Assembly: GCF_900168125.1 (NCBI RefSeq)
Contig: NZ_FUZF01000020.1
Location: 1 to 64,000 of the forward strand
DNA from: Sphingobacterium nematocida
GTDB taxonomy: Bacteria > Bacteroidota > Bacteroidia > Sphingobacteriales > Sphingobacteriaceae
DNA: 64,000 bases
Direction of reading: 5' to 3'
Positions 36,224 through 45,900 of the stretch are shown here, piece after piece. The stretch's first letter is position 1, and every line of letters begins with the position of its first letter. Position numbers and translations under genes: made by a program. Below the pieces are notes generated by a model that worked only from the letters and a program-made list of their open reading frames with translations, was not told the DNA's origin and did not search any database.

Positions 36224-37304
36224 TCACAATCAGCGTTTTATCGTAGATGCACATTTGGATTTAGCAATGAACGCGATCGAATGGAATCGCGATCTGACTC
36301 AACCTATAGATACGATAAGGCAGAGGGAGTTGTTTAAGACGGATAAACCGGATCGGGGAAATGGTACGGTATGTCTGCCGGAGTTACGCAAAGGAAATAT
36401 AGGGTTGGTGGTAGCGACTCAATTGTCCAGGGTCGCTCCTGTAGGATCTCGACTGCCAGGATGGAACTCTCCACAACAGGCCTGGGCCATGACACAGGCG
36501 CAATTGTGTTGGTATAAGGAAATGGAAAAGCTGGGAGAGATGAAAATGATTGGAAGTAAAGCAGAACTGGAAAGTCATTTGAACAGTTGGAACGATGGGA
36601 GTTCAAATGAAGGTAAAGCGATAGGTTATATATTAAGTTTGGAAGGTGCTGATTCTTTGGTTGATATAGATTATTTGCATGAAGCACATGCCTATGGCTT
36701 ACGCGCCATAGGGCTCTCCCATTTTGGACCAGGGAGATACGCCCCGGGTACAAAGATGACGGGAAGATTGGAACCTGAAGCACATGTCTTATTAAAGGAA
36801 ATGGGAGGGCTAAATATGATCCTCGATGTAACACATCTCACGGACGAAGGTTTCGATGAAGTAATAGATAGCTACGAGGGACCAATCTGGGCCTCACACC
36901 ATAATGTTAGAAATATTGTGCCCAATCAGCGTCAGCTGGCGGATGAACAGATAAAAAAACTAATTGCTCGCGGGACCGTGATAGGGGGGATGCTGGACTG
37001 TTGGGCGATGGATGTACGGTTCATAGATACGGTATCGGATCCTTGGCAGTTGGATATTAAACTGGAGGCGCTCGTAGATCATTGGGATCATATCTGTCAG
37101 CTGGCGGGAAATGCGAAAAACATTGGTATCGGTTCTGATTTAGATGGTATATTTGGGACAGAGCAGTCACCATGGGACCTAAATAGTATTGCCGACCTAC
37201 AGAAATTTGATGCTATTTTGAAGAATAGGGGATATTCAGATGAAGATATAGATGGTATCTTTAACGGTAACTGGCTGTCTTTTTTACGAAATAACTTAAG
37301 TTAA
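36210..37304 (+). CDS. M19-family membrane-dipeptidase-like metallohydrolase
   Basis: A 364-aa protein of the renal-dipeptidase family (amidohydrolase-type TIM barrel with two metals). Metal-binding features are VDAHLDLAM (His15, Asp17), LSLEGADSLVD (bridging Glu), LDVTHLTDEGFD, PIWASHHNVRNI and GIGSDLDGIFG. There is no signal peptide, so unlike mammalian dipeptidase it is cytoplasmic. M19 members cleave dipeptides, including those with D-residues at the C-terminal position, and some act on other amides or lactams. The start is supported by a good Shine-Dalgarno (AGAAGGAG) inside the overlapping upstream gene. Confidence 0.88.
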   Translation: MQRDNHNQRFIVDAHLDLAMNAIEWNRDLTQPIDTIRQRELFKTDKPDRGNGTVCLPELRKGNIGLVVATQLSRVAPVGSRLPGWNSPQQAWAMTQAQLCWYKEMEKLGEMKMIGSKAELESHLNSWNDGSSNEGKAIGYILSLEGADSLVDIDYLHEAHAYGLRAIGLSHFGPGRYAPGTKMTGRLEPEAHVLLKEMGGLNMILDVTHLTDEGFDEVIDSYEGPIWASHHNVRNIVPNQRQLADEQIKKLIARGTVIGGMLDCWAMDVRFIDTVSDPWQLDIKLEALVDHWDHICQLAGNAKNIGIGSDLDGIFGTEQSPWDLNSIADLQKFDAILKNRGYSDEDIDGIFNGNWLSFLRNNLS

Positions 37305-37310
37305 AAGCCG

Positions 37311-38678
37311 ATGAGTATGTTATATGCAAATGCAAGTCAAATCGATATCACACCACCTTTAGGGACTGTTATCAATGGAGAATTTACATGTAGGTATGCG
37401 AATGCAATTGCAGATCCCCTGTATGCCAAAGCAATATACTTGCGTCAAGGTCGCGTTAAACTGTTGTTGATCGTGGTGGACATTTGTGTCATGAAGCGTG
37501 AGTTCCTCGATCCCATCAAAGCCGAAATAGAACGGCAGACCGGTATGCCTATCGCCAACCAGTTAATATCTAGTACACACGCTCATTCAACAGGTTCTGT
37601 TGCTGATCTGTTGCTAGCGCATGCTGACCTAGGGTATCGAAAGTTATTGTCAGAAAGGTTATTGGACTTGGCAACACTTGTCGTTGAAGATCCTAAGCCT
37701 GTTAAAATTGCTTTCGGACGTGTAAGCAAACCAGAGCATGTGACTTGCAGACGATATCATATGAAAGATTCGTATCAAGCAAATAACCCTGTTTCAGGCT
37801 TGACGGATCGTGTAAAAACTAATCCTTTTGGTGCTGAGGAGAATATCGTGGAAAGGAATTCTGAACCTGATGGTGAGCTCTGCTATCTCGGAATCCAGAC
37901 AATATCCGGAACATGGATAGCATTGCTCGCAAATTACGGCCTGCACTATGTCGGAGACTGCCCTCGAAATACGATATCGGCTGACTATTTTGGGTATTTT
38001 GCTAAGGCAGTCGGACAGCTCTTGGGAACTACCGATGCCGTGATAGCTATGACTAATGGAACAAGTGGTGAGGTAAATATTTGGGATTTTATAGATGGGA
38101 ACCGCTATCCTAAAGAAGACCACGCGAAAAGTAAATTTATAGCGGATGATCTGGCGAGCGCTGTGGTTGAGAGTTTGAAAGTTGCTGACTGGGAGTTAGA
38201 TCCCGAATTGCACTGCGTGGCTTTAGATTTAATACTGCGTAAACGTCTTATCTCATCCGAACTGTTGGAAAGAGCAAATAAAATTGTGAAATCTACGGAT
38301 TATGAACAGCTGAGCTATTCGGACGAAGATCTTTATGAAAAAGTCTATGCACGCGAACAGCTACTACTGGAAGATCATCCAGATTCTGTTCAATTTCCGA
38401 TACAAAGTATTAGGATCGGCAAAACACAGATTGGTGCGTTAGGAGGAGAATTCTTTGCAGCCACGGGGCTCTCGCTTAAATCCATCTTTCCTCAGTACTT
38501 CACCATAACAATGGCCAACGATTACGTGGGATATGTACCCCCAGCCCATGAGTTTGAAAAAGGTGGGTATGAGACTTGGCGTGCAAGGTCTTCTTTTTTA
38601 ACGGAGCAGGCTGAAGCGCAGATTAAGCAAAGTTTAATTGAGCTTCTAAACGAACAGCGTGATGTAAATAAACGCTAA
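37311..38678 (+). CDS. Neutral-ceramidase-fold hydrolase, catalytic serine apparently absent
   Basis: A 455-aa cytoplasmic protein of the neutral/alkaline non-lysosomal ceramidase N-terminal-domain family. Family landmarks are ASQIDITPPLGTVINGEF, the zinc-binding STHAHSTG (residues ~88-95), LLANYGLHYVGD and AMTNGTSGEVNIWDF. In true ceramidases the last motif is GDVS with the nucleophile Ser; here it is GEVN, so Ser appears to be Asn. It also lacks the C-terminal Ig-like domain and a signal peptide. Many bacterial relatives of unknown function share this change. Hydrolysis of some amide or ester other than ceramide is plausible but unproven. Confidence 0.78.
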   Translation: MSMLYANASQIDITPPLGTVINGEFTCRYANAIADPLYAKAIYLRQGRVKLLLIVVDICVMKREFLDPIKAEIERQTGMPIANQLISSTHAHSTGSVADLLLAHADLGYRKLLSERLLDLATLVVEDPKPVKIAFGRVSKPEHVTCRRYHMKDSYQANNPVSGLTDRVKTNPFGAEENIVERNSEPDGELCYLGIQTISGTWIALLANYGLHYVGDCPRNTISADYFGYFAKAVGQLLGTTDAVIAMTNGTSGEVNIWDFIDGNRYPKEDHAKSKFIADDLASAVVESLKVADWELDPELHCVALDLILRKRLISSELLERANKIVKSTDYEQLSYSDEDLYEKVYAREQLLLEDHPDSVQFPIQSIRIGKTQIGALGGEFFAATGLSLKSIFPQYFTITMANDYVGYVPPAHEFEKGGYETWRARSSFLTEQAEAQIKQSLIELLNEQRDVNKR

Positions 38679-38824
38679 AAATATAAGCAGACTGAAGTTA
38701 CTGCGGTATTGGAACCTGATATTATTCTGTATCCAGATTTGGTAAAAAGGGAATATTAAGTTGACGTTGAAATATTGTACCAATTATGTATTGAAAAGTA
38801 GTAGTTAGCCCCTTAAAATCAAGC

Positions 38825-38832
38825 TACTTTTG
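38825..38832 (+). promoter_or_regulatory. -7 promoter element of the Tat-exported protein gene
   Basis: TACTTTTG matches TAnnTTTG, 22 bp before the ATG at 38855. No good -33 box is seen. It indicates that the gene is transcribed separately from the six-gene block before it. Confidence 0.45.
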
Positions 38833-38854
38833 GAGTGTTAGATTATATTAAATT

Positions 38855-39913
38855 ATGAATGATCGAAGAGGTTTCTTAAAACAGGTAATAGCATTAGGTG
38901 GGGCCAGTCTACTAGCCAATGAAAATCTTATGGCGTCTATTCTGAATCAAAGTCAGGTGCATAGAAATGATAAAATATGGTGTAACCTAATTCATTTGAG
39001 TTTTAACTTATGGGAGGACCATGACCGCTTGAAAGATAGCCCAGACCCAACGATAAAAGCAAGGATTTTTGATGATACGTTGCGCTTGAGCGATCAATTA
39101 TGGGAGGATAGTATCGCCAAAATGAAGCTGTATGGTATGAACATGGTCTTATTAGACTTAGGGGATGCGATCAAATACGAAAGCCATCCCGAAATAGCCG
39201 TGAAAAATGCCTGGTCGGTATCTAGGTTAAAAAAGGAGGTTAAACGATTGAAGGCAATGGGGATAGAGCCGATCCCGAAATTGAATTTCTCGGCTGGACA
39301 CGATGCCTGGTTGGGCAAATATTCGCACATGCTTTCAACGGATACATACTATAAGGTATGCAAGGATTTGGTAGACGAGGTGGTCGAAATATTCGAAAAC
39401 CCAAGGTTTTTCCATATAGGCTACGATGAAGAGGATTATCGTAATCAGGTGTTTTATGACTATGTGGTATTAAGACAAAATGATCTTTGGTGGAAGGACT
39501 TGTATTATTTTGTTGATATGCTTGGTAAACACAATGCCAGACCATGGATATGGTCTGACTATGCATGGGAATATCCTGAATCATTTTACAGTAAAATGCC
39601 TAAGGATGTAATCCAAAGTAATTGGTATTATAAAGATGACTTTTCGAATTTGAATGACATCGCCATAAAAACTTATATAAAATTGCAGGAAAATGGTTTT
39701 GATCAGATTCCGACAGCGGGGTACTACGAACATACGCCGGGAGTATATCGTGCGGAGAAAAGTGCTGAAGCGACAGTAAAATTCAGTCGTCAACATATCT
39801 CAGATAAACACCTGTTAGGCTTTATCCAGACTAATTGGCGTCCGACAATAGAAGTCTACCGTGCCGATATCTTGAAATCAATAGATCTCCTGGGGGAAAG
39901 TATGAAGATGTAG
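38855..39913 (+). CDS. Tat-exported GH20-like TIM-barrel protein
   Basis: A 352-aa protein with a twin-arginine signal (DRRGFLKQVIALGGASLL, residues 3-20). The mature part looks like a TIM barrel related to hexosaminidases: RLKKEVKRLKAMGIEPIPKL, then FFHIGYDEEDY, which resembles the HxGxDE catalytic motif of GH20, and ARPWIWSDYAWEYPESFY. The length is close to a single catalytic domain. No carbohydrate-binding module is seen. Export in folded form through Tat is unusual for a glycosidase and may reflect a cofactor or metal. The assignment to a GH20-like fold is from motif reading and is moderately sure; the substrate is unknown. Confidence 0.6.
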   Translation: MNDRRGFLKQVIALGGASLLANENLMASILNQSQVHRNDKIWCNLIHLSFNLWEDHDRLKDSPDPTIKARIFDDTLRLSDQLWEDSIAKMKLYGMNMVLLDLGDAIKYESHPEIAVKNAWSVSRLKKEVKRLKAMGIEPIPKLNFSAGHDAWLGKYSHMLSTDTYYKVCKDLVDEVVEIFENPRFFHIGYDEEDYRNQVFYDYVVLRQNDLWWKDLYYFVDMLGKHNARPWIWSDYAWEYPESFYSKMPKDVIQSNWYYKDDFSNLNDIAIKTYIKLQENGFDQIPTAGYYEHTPGVYRAEKSAEATVKFSRQHISDKHLLGFIQTNWRPTIEVYRADILKSIDLLGESMKM

Positions 39914-39933
39914 TTAAGGAATAAAATTGGTCT

Positions 39934-40830
39934 TTAGTTTATAGTTAGCATACGCCTAAATTCAGAAGGGGACATGCCTTTTAGTTTTTTAAACTGTCGG
40001 TTGAAGTTGGCTACACTATTGAATCCGCAGGAGTACGCCGCTTCTAGAATAGATTTGTCTTTTTCAGAAATCAATTTGCAGAAATGACCAATACGGACTT
40101 GGTTTACGTATTCAACAAATGTCATGCGGTATTGATCCTTAAAGAAGTTGCAAAACGTAGTGGTGGCCATATTGGCTTCGTCTGCCACTTCTTTTAAGGT
40201 GATATTCTTTTGGAAATTGCGTAAGATATAATCGTTTATACGAGTATAGCGGTTACTTTCTTTGTTATTACTGAAGGTAAAGTTAGGACTGGCCAGTGGC
40301 TCATAGTCTTTCATCGTGGAAATAATATCAAAAATTTCAAAAATAGAGCTAAGACGTTTCAACCCACTTTCTGGTACCATGCCATTCATGATGTGAGCAA
40401 TCTGAATAGCAGATGAACCGCGAATATGTATTCCTCTTGACGATAGATTTAGAATATCGCTGAAAGTAGCGAATTCCGGAATATTAAAAATGTCTTGTCC
40501 AATAAAATCGGGTGTAAAGTGAATCACGCTTGCGTCTGCTACTACTTCGTCATTGCTCGTACTGTGTTTGTCATCGCTGACCCATACATGTGGAAGATTG
40601 GGACCCATCAATACGAGGTCGCCAGAGCTGTAATAGCCGATATGATCCCCTACTAGGCGCTTTCCTGAACTTTTGTTTACTAATACAAGTTCGAATTCTG
40701 GATGATAGTGCCAAGGGCAGGGGAAGTGTGTACCTTTTTCATTGAAAAAGACAAATGACTTGTCAAATTCTTTTGGTAGTCTAAATTCGACGGCTTTCAT
40801 ACTGCTTATATTTGTGGTTAGTGGTATCAA
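39934..40830 (-). CDS. AraC-family transcriptional regulator with cupin domain
   Basis: A 298-aa regulator: N-terminal cupin sensor (~15-110: HFPCPWHYHPEFELVLVNKS, GDLVLMGPNLPHVW) and a C-terminal AraC double helix-turn-helix (~195-295: NITLKEVADEANMATTTFCN, LEAAYSCGFNSVANFNRQFK, GMSPSEFRRML). An internal ATG at codon 11 (40800) is an equally good start. It is convergent with the Tat-protein gene, 20 bp apart, and divergent from the third sigma gene. It is a candidate activator of the RidA block, whose promoter lacks a good -33 box, or of the neighbouring operon. Confidence 0.9.
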   Translation of the reverse strand: MIPLTTNISSMKAVEFRLPKEFDKSFVFFNEKGTHFPCPWHYHPEFELVLVNKSSGKRLVGDHIGYYSSGDLVLMGPNLPHVWVSDDKHSTSNDEVVADASVIHFTPDFIGQDIFNIPEFATFSDILNLSSRGIHIRGSSAIQIAHIMNGMVPESGLKRLSSIFEIFDIISTMKDYEPLASPNFTFSNNKESNRYTRINDYILRNFQKNITLKEVADEANMATTTFCNFFKDQYRMTFVEYVNQVRIGHFCKLISEKDKSILEAAYSCGFNSVANFNRQFKKLKGMSPSEFRRMLTIN

Positions 40831-41031
40831 ATTACAGTTTTACTGCGAAGATACCAAGTGATAAGTGTCTAAAATGAAAAATAGTATCAGTATTGGGTAA
40901 TATTGATTAGGTCGGATTTGCTTTTAATAACTCCGTAAAATGTCTGAACATTCACCTTTATTTTTCTGTTGGTTTTTATGTAGATTTGTCGGCTAATCAG
41001 TTAATCTAGATTTTCTAAGGTTTCGGCATCA

Positions 41032-41598
41032 ATGGAAGCTAATACAGTATATGTGAAGACGATCGATATAGGACAGGAGTCTGTTTTTGAGGCGATGTAT
41101 TTGCGTTTTTATAGCCCGCTATGTTACTTTGCCAGTAAATATGTCATTGATAATAATGATGCTGAGGATCTCGTAGGTACGGTGTTTACCAAACTGTGGC
41201 GAGATAAAGGATACTATGATAGTTTCGATCATTTGCGCAACTTTTTGTATAAAGCGACGTATAACGCTTGTTTAAATCATTTGCGGGGTATCCAACGTAG
41301 TCTGCAACATAAAAAGCGCTTTGCCGAAGAGCTATCCGAAGTTGGAGAAGACTATTGGTCTGGGGTAATACGGGCCGAATTGATAACGAAGATATTCGAC
41401 GCTATTGATCGTTTGCCACAGCATTATGCAAATGTACTCCGCTTGGCATTTGCTGAAGAACTGAAAAACGAAGAAATAGCTGAAAGATTGAATCTAAGTT
41501 TACAGACAGTAAAAAATTACAAATCCTCTGGTCTTGAAATGTTGAGAAAACGCATCTCTCCGATAGCGTTGTTTCTGCTTACCATTATGATGCCTTAA
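41032..41598 (+). CDS. ECF RNA polymerase sigma factor (susC-linked)
   Basis: A 188-aa sigma-70 family protein with region 2 (AMYLRFYSPLCYFASKYVI, NDAEDLVGTVFTKLWRDKGY, LRNFLYKATYNACLNHLR) and region 4 (LPQHYANVLRLAFAEELKNE, EIAERLNLSLQTVKNYKSSG). A hydrophobic C-terminal tail (SPIALFLLTIMMP) is present as in the sigma at 23469. It starts the third sigma-FecR-SusC-SusD-TlpA series and should be controlled by the FecR protein encoded 83 bp downstream. Confidence 0.93.
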   Translation: MEANTVYVKTIDIGQESVFEAMYLRFYSPLCYFASKYVIDNNDAEDLVGTVFTKLWRDKGYYDSFDHLRNFLYKATYNACLNHLRGIQRSLQHKKRFAEELSEVGEDYWSGVIRAELITKIFDAIDRLPQHYANVLRLAFAEELKNEEIAERLNLSLQTVKNYKSSGLEMLRKRISPIALFLLTIMMP

Positions 41599-41681
41599 TA
41601 TTATTTTTTATTTTTTTACTTTTTCAAAGTACGTTACACTGCTACCGGTGTATATAGTGTTTGTGATAGAAATATTTTCTC

Positions 41682-42851
41682 ATGGAGCCAGAAAAACTAG
41701 ATAGAATAATAGATCTCTTATTTAAACAAAAAGTAGATAAACTGTCCCCATCCGAACAGGATGAGCTGGATCGCTGGAAGAAGGAAACTAGTGCTAACCT
41801 GAGACTGTCGGATCAACTGGGGGATGAAGTGCTGTTTGCCGAGGAACTGGCTTTATATAAGCAATTTGATGGAGAGAAAGCGTTGAATCGCTTTAAAGCT
41901 GATAACCTCATAGAAAGACATTCTGTATTTAAACGCCTTTGGAAATATACAGCAGCAGCAGCAGTCGTATTGATCGGTGTCACTGTGGGGATTCGGTATA
42001 TAAACTTAGATAAGCAGGATATGAAGACATCTGAACAAGCTGTTATTGTGCCAGGAGGAAACAGGGCCGCTTTGGTGTTGGAAAATGGGGAACAGATACT
42101 ACTTCATGAAAGCGAAGAAGGGATAGTCTTTGGCGATTCAGTGTATTATGAAGACGGGAAGGCTGTGGCTAAGGTTGCTCCTTCACAGTGGTTGACAGTA
42201 GTAACTCCAAGAGGTGGGACGTATAAAATGACGTTGGCCGATGGGACAAAAGTATGGCTTAATTCAGATTCGAAATTTAAATATCAACGTGGACAGGTAG
42301 GGGGAGAGAGAAAGGTGTTTTTGGATGGGGAGGCTTATTTTGAAGTAGCAAGTAAGCGCCGCTCTTCGGTGAGCAACCGAGATTATATCCCATTTCGGGT
42401 GATTAGTGGAATACAGGAGGTGGTGGTATTAGGTACGACTTTCAATGTAATGGGATACGCAGCAGACAATAGTGTAGAGACAACATTGCTAGAAGGAAAG
42501 GTGAATGTATATGGGATAGGTAATATGAAGGGACAATCTACACTTTTAGCTCCCGGACAGCAGTCGGTCTTGACTAGGAAAGGGCAACTATTGGTGAAGG
42601 AGGTAGATGTGGAGCCTTATGTGGCATGGAAGGATGGTAGATTTCAATTTGAAAGTCAAAAGCTAGTCGATATTATGAATACATTGGCTAGATGGTATGA
42701 TATCGAGGTGGTATTTGATTCGGATAAGAAGAATGTTTTATTCACTGGATCGATGGATCGTAATGCTTCATTTAATGATATTCTGGAGAAAATAGGAGGC
42801 ACAAAACAGGTAAGCTTCCGTATTGAGGGAAGGAGGGTAATCGTGATGTAA
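41682..42851 (+). CDS. FecR-family anti-sigma factor
   Basis: Inner-membrane anti-sigma (389 aa). The cytoplasmic part (LDRIIDLLFKQKVDKLSPSE) precedes a membrane helix at ~87-104 (YTAAAAVVLIGVTVGIRY). The periplasmic FecR domain (TVVTPRGGTYKMTLADGTKV, FLDGEAYFEV) is followed by the DUF4974 domain (FESQKLVDIMNTLARWYDIE, NASFNDILEKIGGTKQVSF). It should receive the signal from the STN domain of the next-encoded SusC and release the sigma factor encoded upstream. A terminator-like hairpin follows the gene. Confidence 0.92.
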   Translation: MEPEKLDRIIDLLFKQKVDKLSPSEQDELDRWKKETSANLRLSDQLGDEVLFAEELALYKQFDGEKALNRFKADNLIERHSVFKRLWKYTAAAAVVLIGVTVGIRYINLDKQDMKTSEQAVIVPGGNRAALVLENGEQILLHESEEGIVFGDSVYYEDGKAVAKVAPSQWLTVVTPRGGTYKMTLADGTKVWLNSDSKFKYQRGQVGGERKVFLDGEAYFEVASKRRSSVSNRDYIPFRVISGIQEVVVLGTTFNVMGYAADNSVETTLLEGKVNVYGIGNMKGQSTLLAPGQQSVLTRKGQLLVKEVDVEPYVAWKDGRFQFESQKLVDIMNTLARWYDIEVVFDSDKKNVLFTGSMDRNASFNDILEKIGGTKQVSFRIEGRRVIVM

Positions 42852-42896
42852 ACGGATGGTACAAAAATGTGATAGGATCATCTGTAGTAGAAAATA

Positions 42897-42932
42897 AAGC
42901 GGAAGTGCTTGAGACCCCTTCCGCTTGTGTTT
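42897..42932 (+). terminator. Terminator-like hairpin between FecR and susC
   Basis: 9-bp stem AAGCGGAAG/CTTCCGCTT (42897-42905, 42918-42926), 12-nt loop, followed by GTGTTTCG. The tail is weak in T. It would separate constitutive sigma/FecR transcription from the induced susCD part. Confidence 0.6.
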
Positions 42933-42995
42933 CGAGATGTTTCTTATCAAATTCAGATCTAACAAGAATTTTTAACCAAAACACAACCAAAGTTA

Positions 42996-45900
42996 ATGAA
43001 TTTAGAGAACTATTTGGTAGTGCGCAAGCTTATGGAGTACTACCATTTTATAAGTAAAGTAATGCGCATTACATTTTTGCTGCTAACGGTATTTCTAGTG
43101 CAGGTCTCTGCCAGAACGAATGCCCAGATTAATATCAATGAGAAGAACGCGTCTCTTCGAAAGATTATCAAACAGATTGCTAAACAGACTGGATACGATT
43201 TTGTATTTGCGGATAAAGATTTGGCAAAGGCCAGTCCTGTGAGCGTTAATCTGGAGAACGTCTCTTTGGATCTAGCGTTGAAACGTACTTTTGCGGGGCA
43301 ACCCTTAACTTATCATATCGATGAGCGAACGGTAATCTTAAGTGGGATGCCTCAAGTGCCTGCTAGGACGGTTAATGCGACGGGCACTGCAGTGCCTATT
43401 CAAGAATATATAACGGTAAATGGAACCGTTCAAGGAACAGATGGAGTAAAGCTTCAGGGAGCTTCTATTAAAGCTTTGGATACGAAGGGGAATGAGATCA
43501 ATCTTTATGCATCGAGTGATAGTAACGGTGATTTTGTGCTAAATAAGGTGCCTATTAGTGCGTTATTGGAATTTAGCTTTGTGGGCTATCAGAAGCGAAT
43601 CCTAGCTGCGCGTACACAGATGGGGATAGTCAGCATGCAGGCTGTAACTGCACAAATTGAAGAGATCCAAGTAGTAAATACAGGATACCAGAGTCTGCCG
43701 AAGGAACGATCTACCGGGGCTTTCGATATAATTGATAAAAAGGTATTGGAAACACCACGTATATCACTGGCCAATAAATTGGTCGGCGCATCTGCAGGTT
43801 TGCAACCTTCTTTTGACGCAAATGGTAAAGCTTCTTTTGTGCTAAGGGGAAAAGGCACATTTGGCGGATCGGCTCCATTGCTAGTTGTTGATGGTTTTGC
43901 AATCAATGGTGGCTTTGAGTCCATCAATCCAAATGACGTGGAGTCTATTTCTATTCTTAAGGATGCAGCAGCAGCTTCCATATGGGGAGCTAGAGCTAAT
44001 AATGGGGTGATCGTGGTGACGACTAAGAATGCAAAAAAGTCGGGTAAGTTGCGTATTGATTTTTCTAATCAATTGCAGGTCGGCAGTATGTATGATATCG
44101 ATTACTTGCGTAATCAGGCTTCATCCGAGGAGACGGTAAATTATGAGCGGGCAACTTTTGGTAAGTACCAATATAAGACGATGATGGGGGGGATGCCTCC
44201 CGTAAATGTCAAGGAGGGAATAAGCCTGCCTTACTCACAGGCCCAGACGCTGTACAATCAATATTTTTATAAGGAAATAGACGAGAAGACCTATGAAGAT
44301 GGTTTATACCGATTGTCGCAATTGGATAATACACAGCAGATTAAAAATCTACTTACTCAACGACCTATTACACAGCAATACAGTTTTTCGTTGGCCAGTC
44401 CATCGGAGCGAATGTCTAATTACGCATCCCTCTTGTATAATCAGGAACGGAGTGGTTTCGTCGGAAATAAAAACAGAAACATGCAGATGGATTACAGAGG
44501 GCAAGCTGCTATAGCCTCGTGGTTGGACTTCTCTTTGTCTAGTATGTTTCGTTATCAAGAAGCTGATAATTCTGGTGTATCGTCTGGAGATATAACCGAA
44601 TTGCATCGCTATGATATGTTAATAGGTGAAAATGGTCAACCTACTAATATGAATTATCTAAGGTACTATCAACCTTTGTTGAACAGTTCGGTGCCGATGT
44701 CTTCATTCCCGTATAGCGATTGGAGTTATAATATTCTGAATGAAATGAAATCTAGAGAGTTAAAGTCTAGTGGCTTAAACTTACGTGTACAAGGAGGGCT
44801 GGATTTTAAATTGGGATATGGTATTCGTTTGGAAACAAAATTCATGTTTGAAAGGCTACAGTATGACAATCGTAATCTATATTATGAAGATTCTTATTTT
44901 GTGCGTAATCTCGTGAATACCTCCGCAGAATGGAATAAGACAACAGGGGCTATACGTACCAATATTCCAAAAGGGCAGGTATTAGATCAAAATACCAATG
45001 CTACTAATGCGTATAACTGGCGGAATCAATTGAATCTTAACCGCACTTTCGCTGAGATCCACGAAGTGAATGCATTGGTTGGAGCTGAGATTATTCAAAG
45101 AAATAATAAGCGCGTCAATATGGCGAGAACGTATGGCTATAGTGATGATCAGCTTACGGTTGGTATATTACCGAATGGGACTGGAAATGGATTGCAGCTA
45201 ACTAATTGGTTGGGTAACCGCCTAACTATTCCATATACAAATGCATACGGCTATGCTATGGATCGCTATTTTTCCAGTTATGGGAATATGGCCTACACTT
45301 ACGACCGTAAGTATACCTTGAGTGGCTCGTTTCGGATAGATGCATCTAATTTTATCAGTGATGAGCCAAAGTATCTCTATTCACCGTTCTGGTCAATAGG
45401 TGGTAGTTGGAATCTTAAGAATGAAAACTTCTTGCTTGATAATACACGCGTAAATGCGTTGAAATTAAGGTCTACATATGGGTATAATGGCTCATCGAAT
45501 ACAGAAACTTCATTTAAGCCATTGATACAGGTGAATGGGGTCAATGCGGAGTCAGGACATATGGAGGCTCAAATACATAGTTATGGTAATCCTACCCTGC
45601 GTTGGGAGCGTACAGGCACGCTCAACCTAGGCGTAGACTACGAACTTTTGAATGGGCGATTGTTTGGTAAATTGGATTACTACCGTAAGCATGGAAAAGA
45701 TATCTTGGCTTATGTCTCCATTCCATTGATTAACGGGACGTATACCGCAAACTTTAATAGTGCAGAGATCCTGAACAACGGTATCGAATTGGAAATCGGA
45801 TCGCGCTGGAAGAATGGTAACGGATTTTATTGGGAAGGTGTGCTAAATATGGCGTACAATCATAATGAGGTGAAGAAGTTACTTTTGGTAAGTCATCCTT

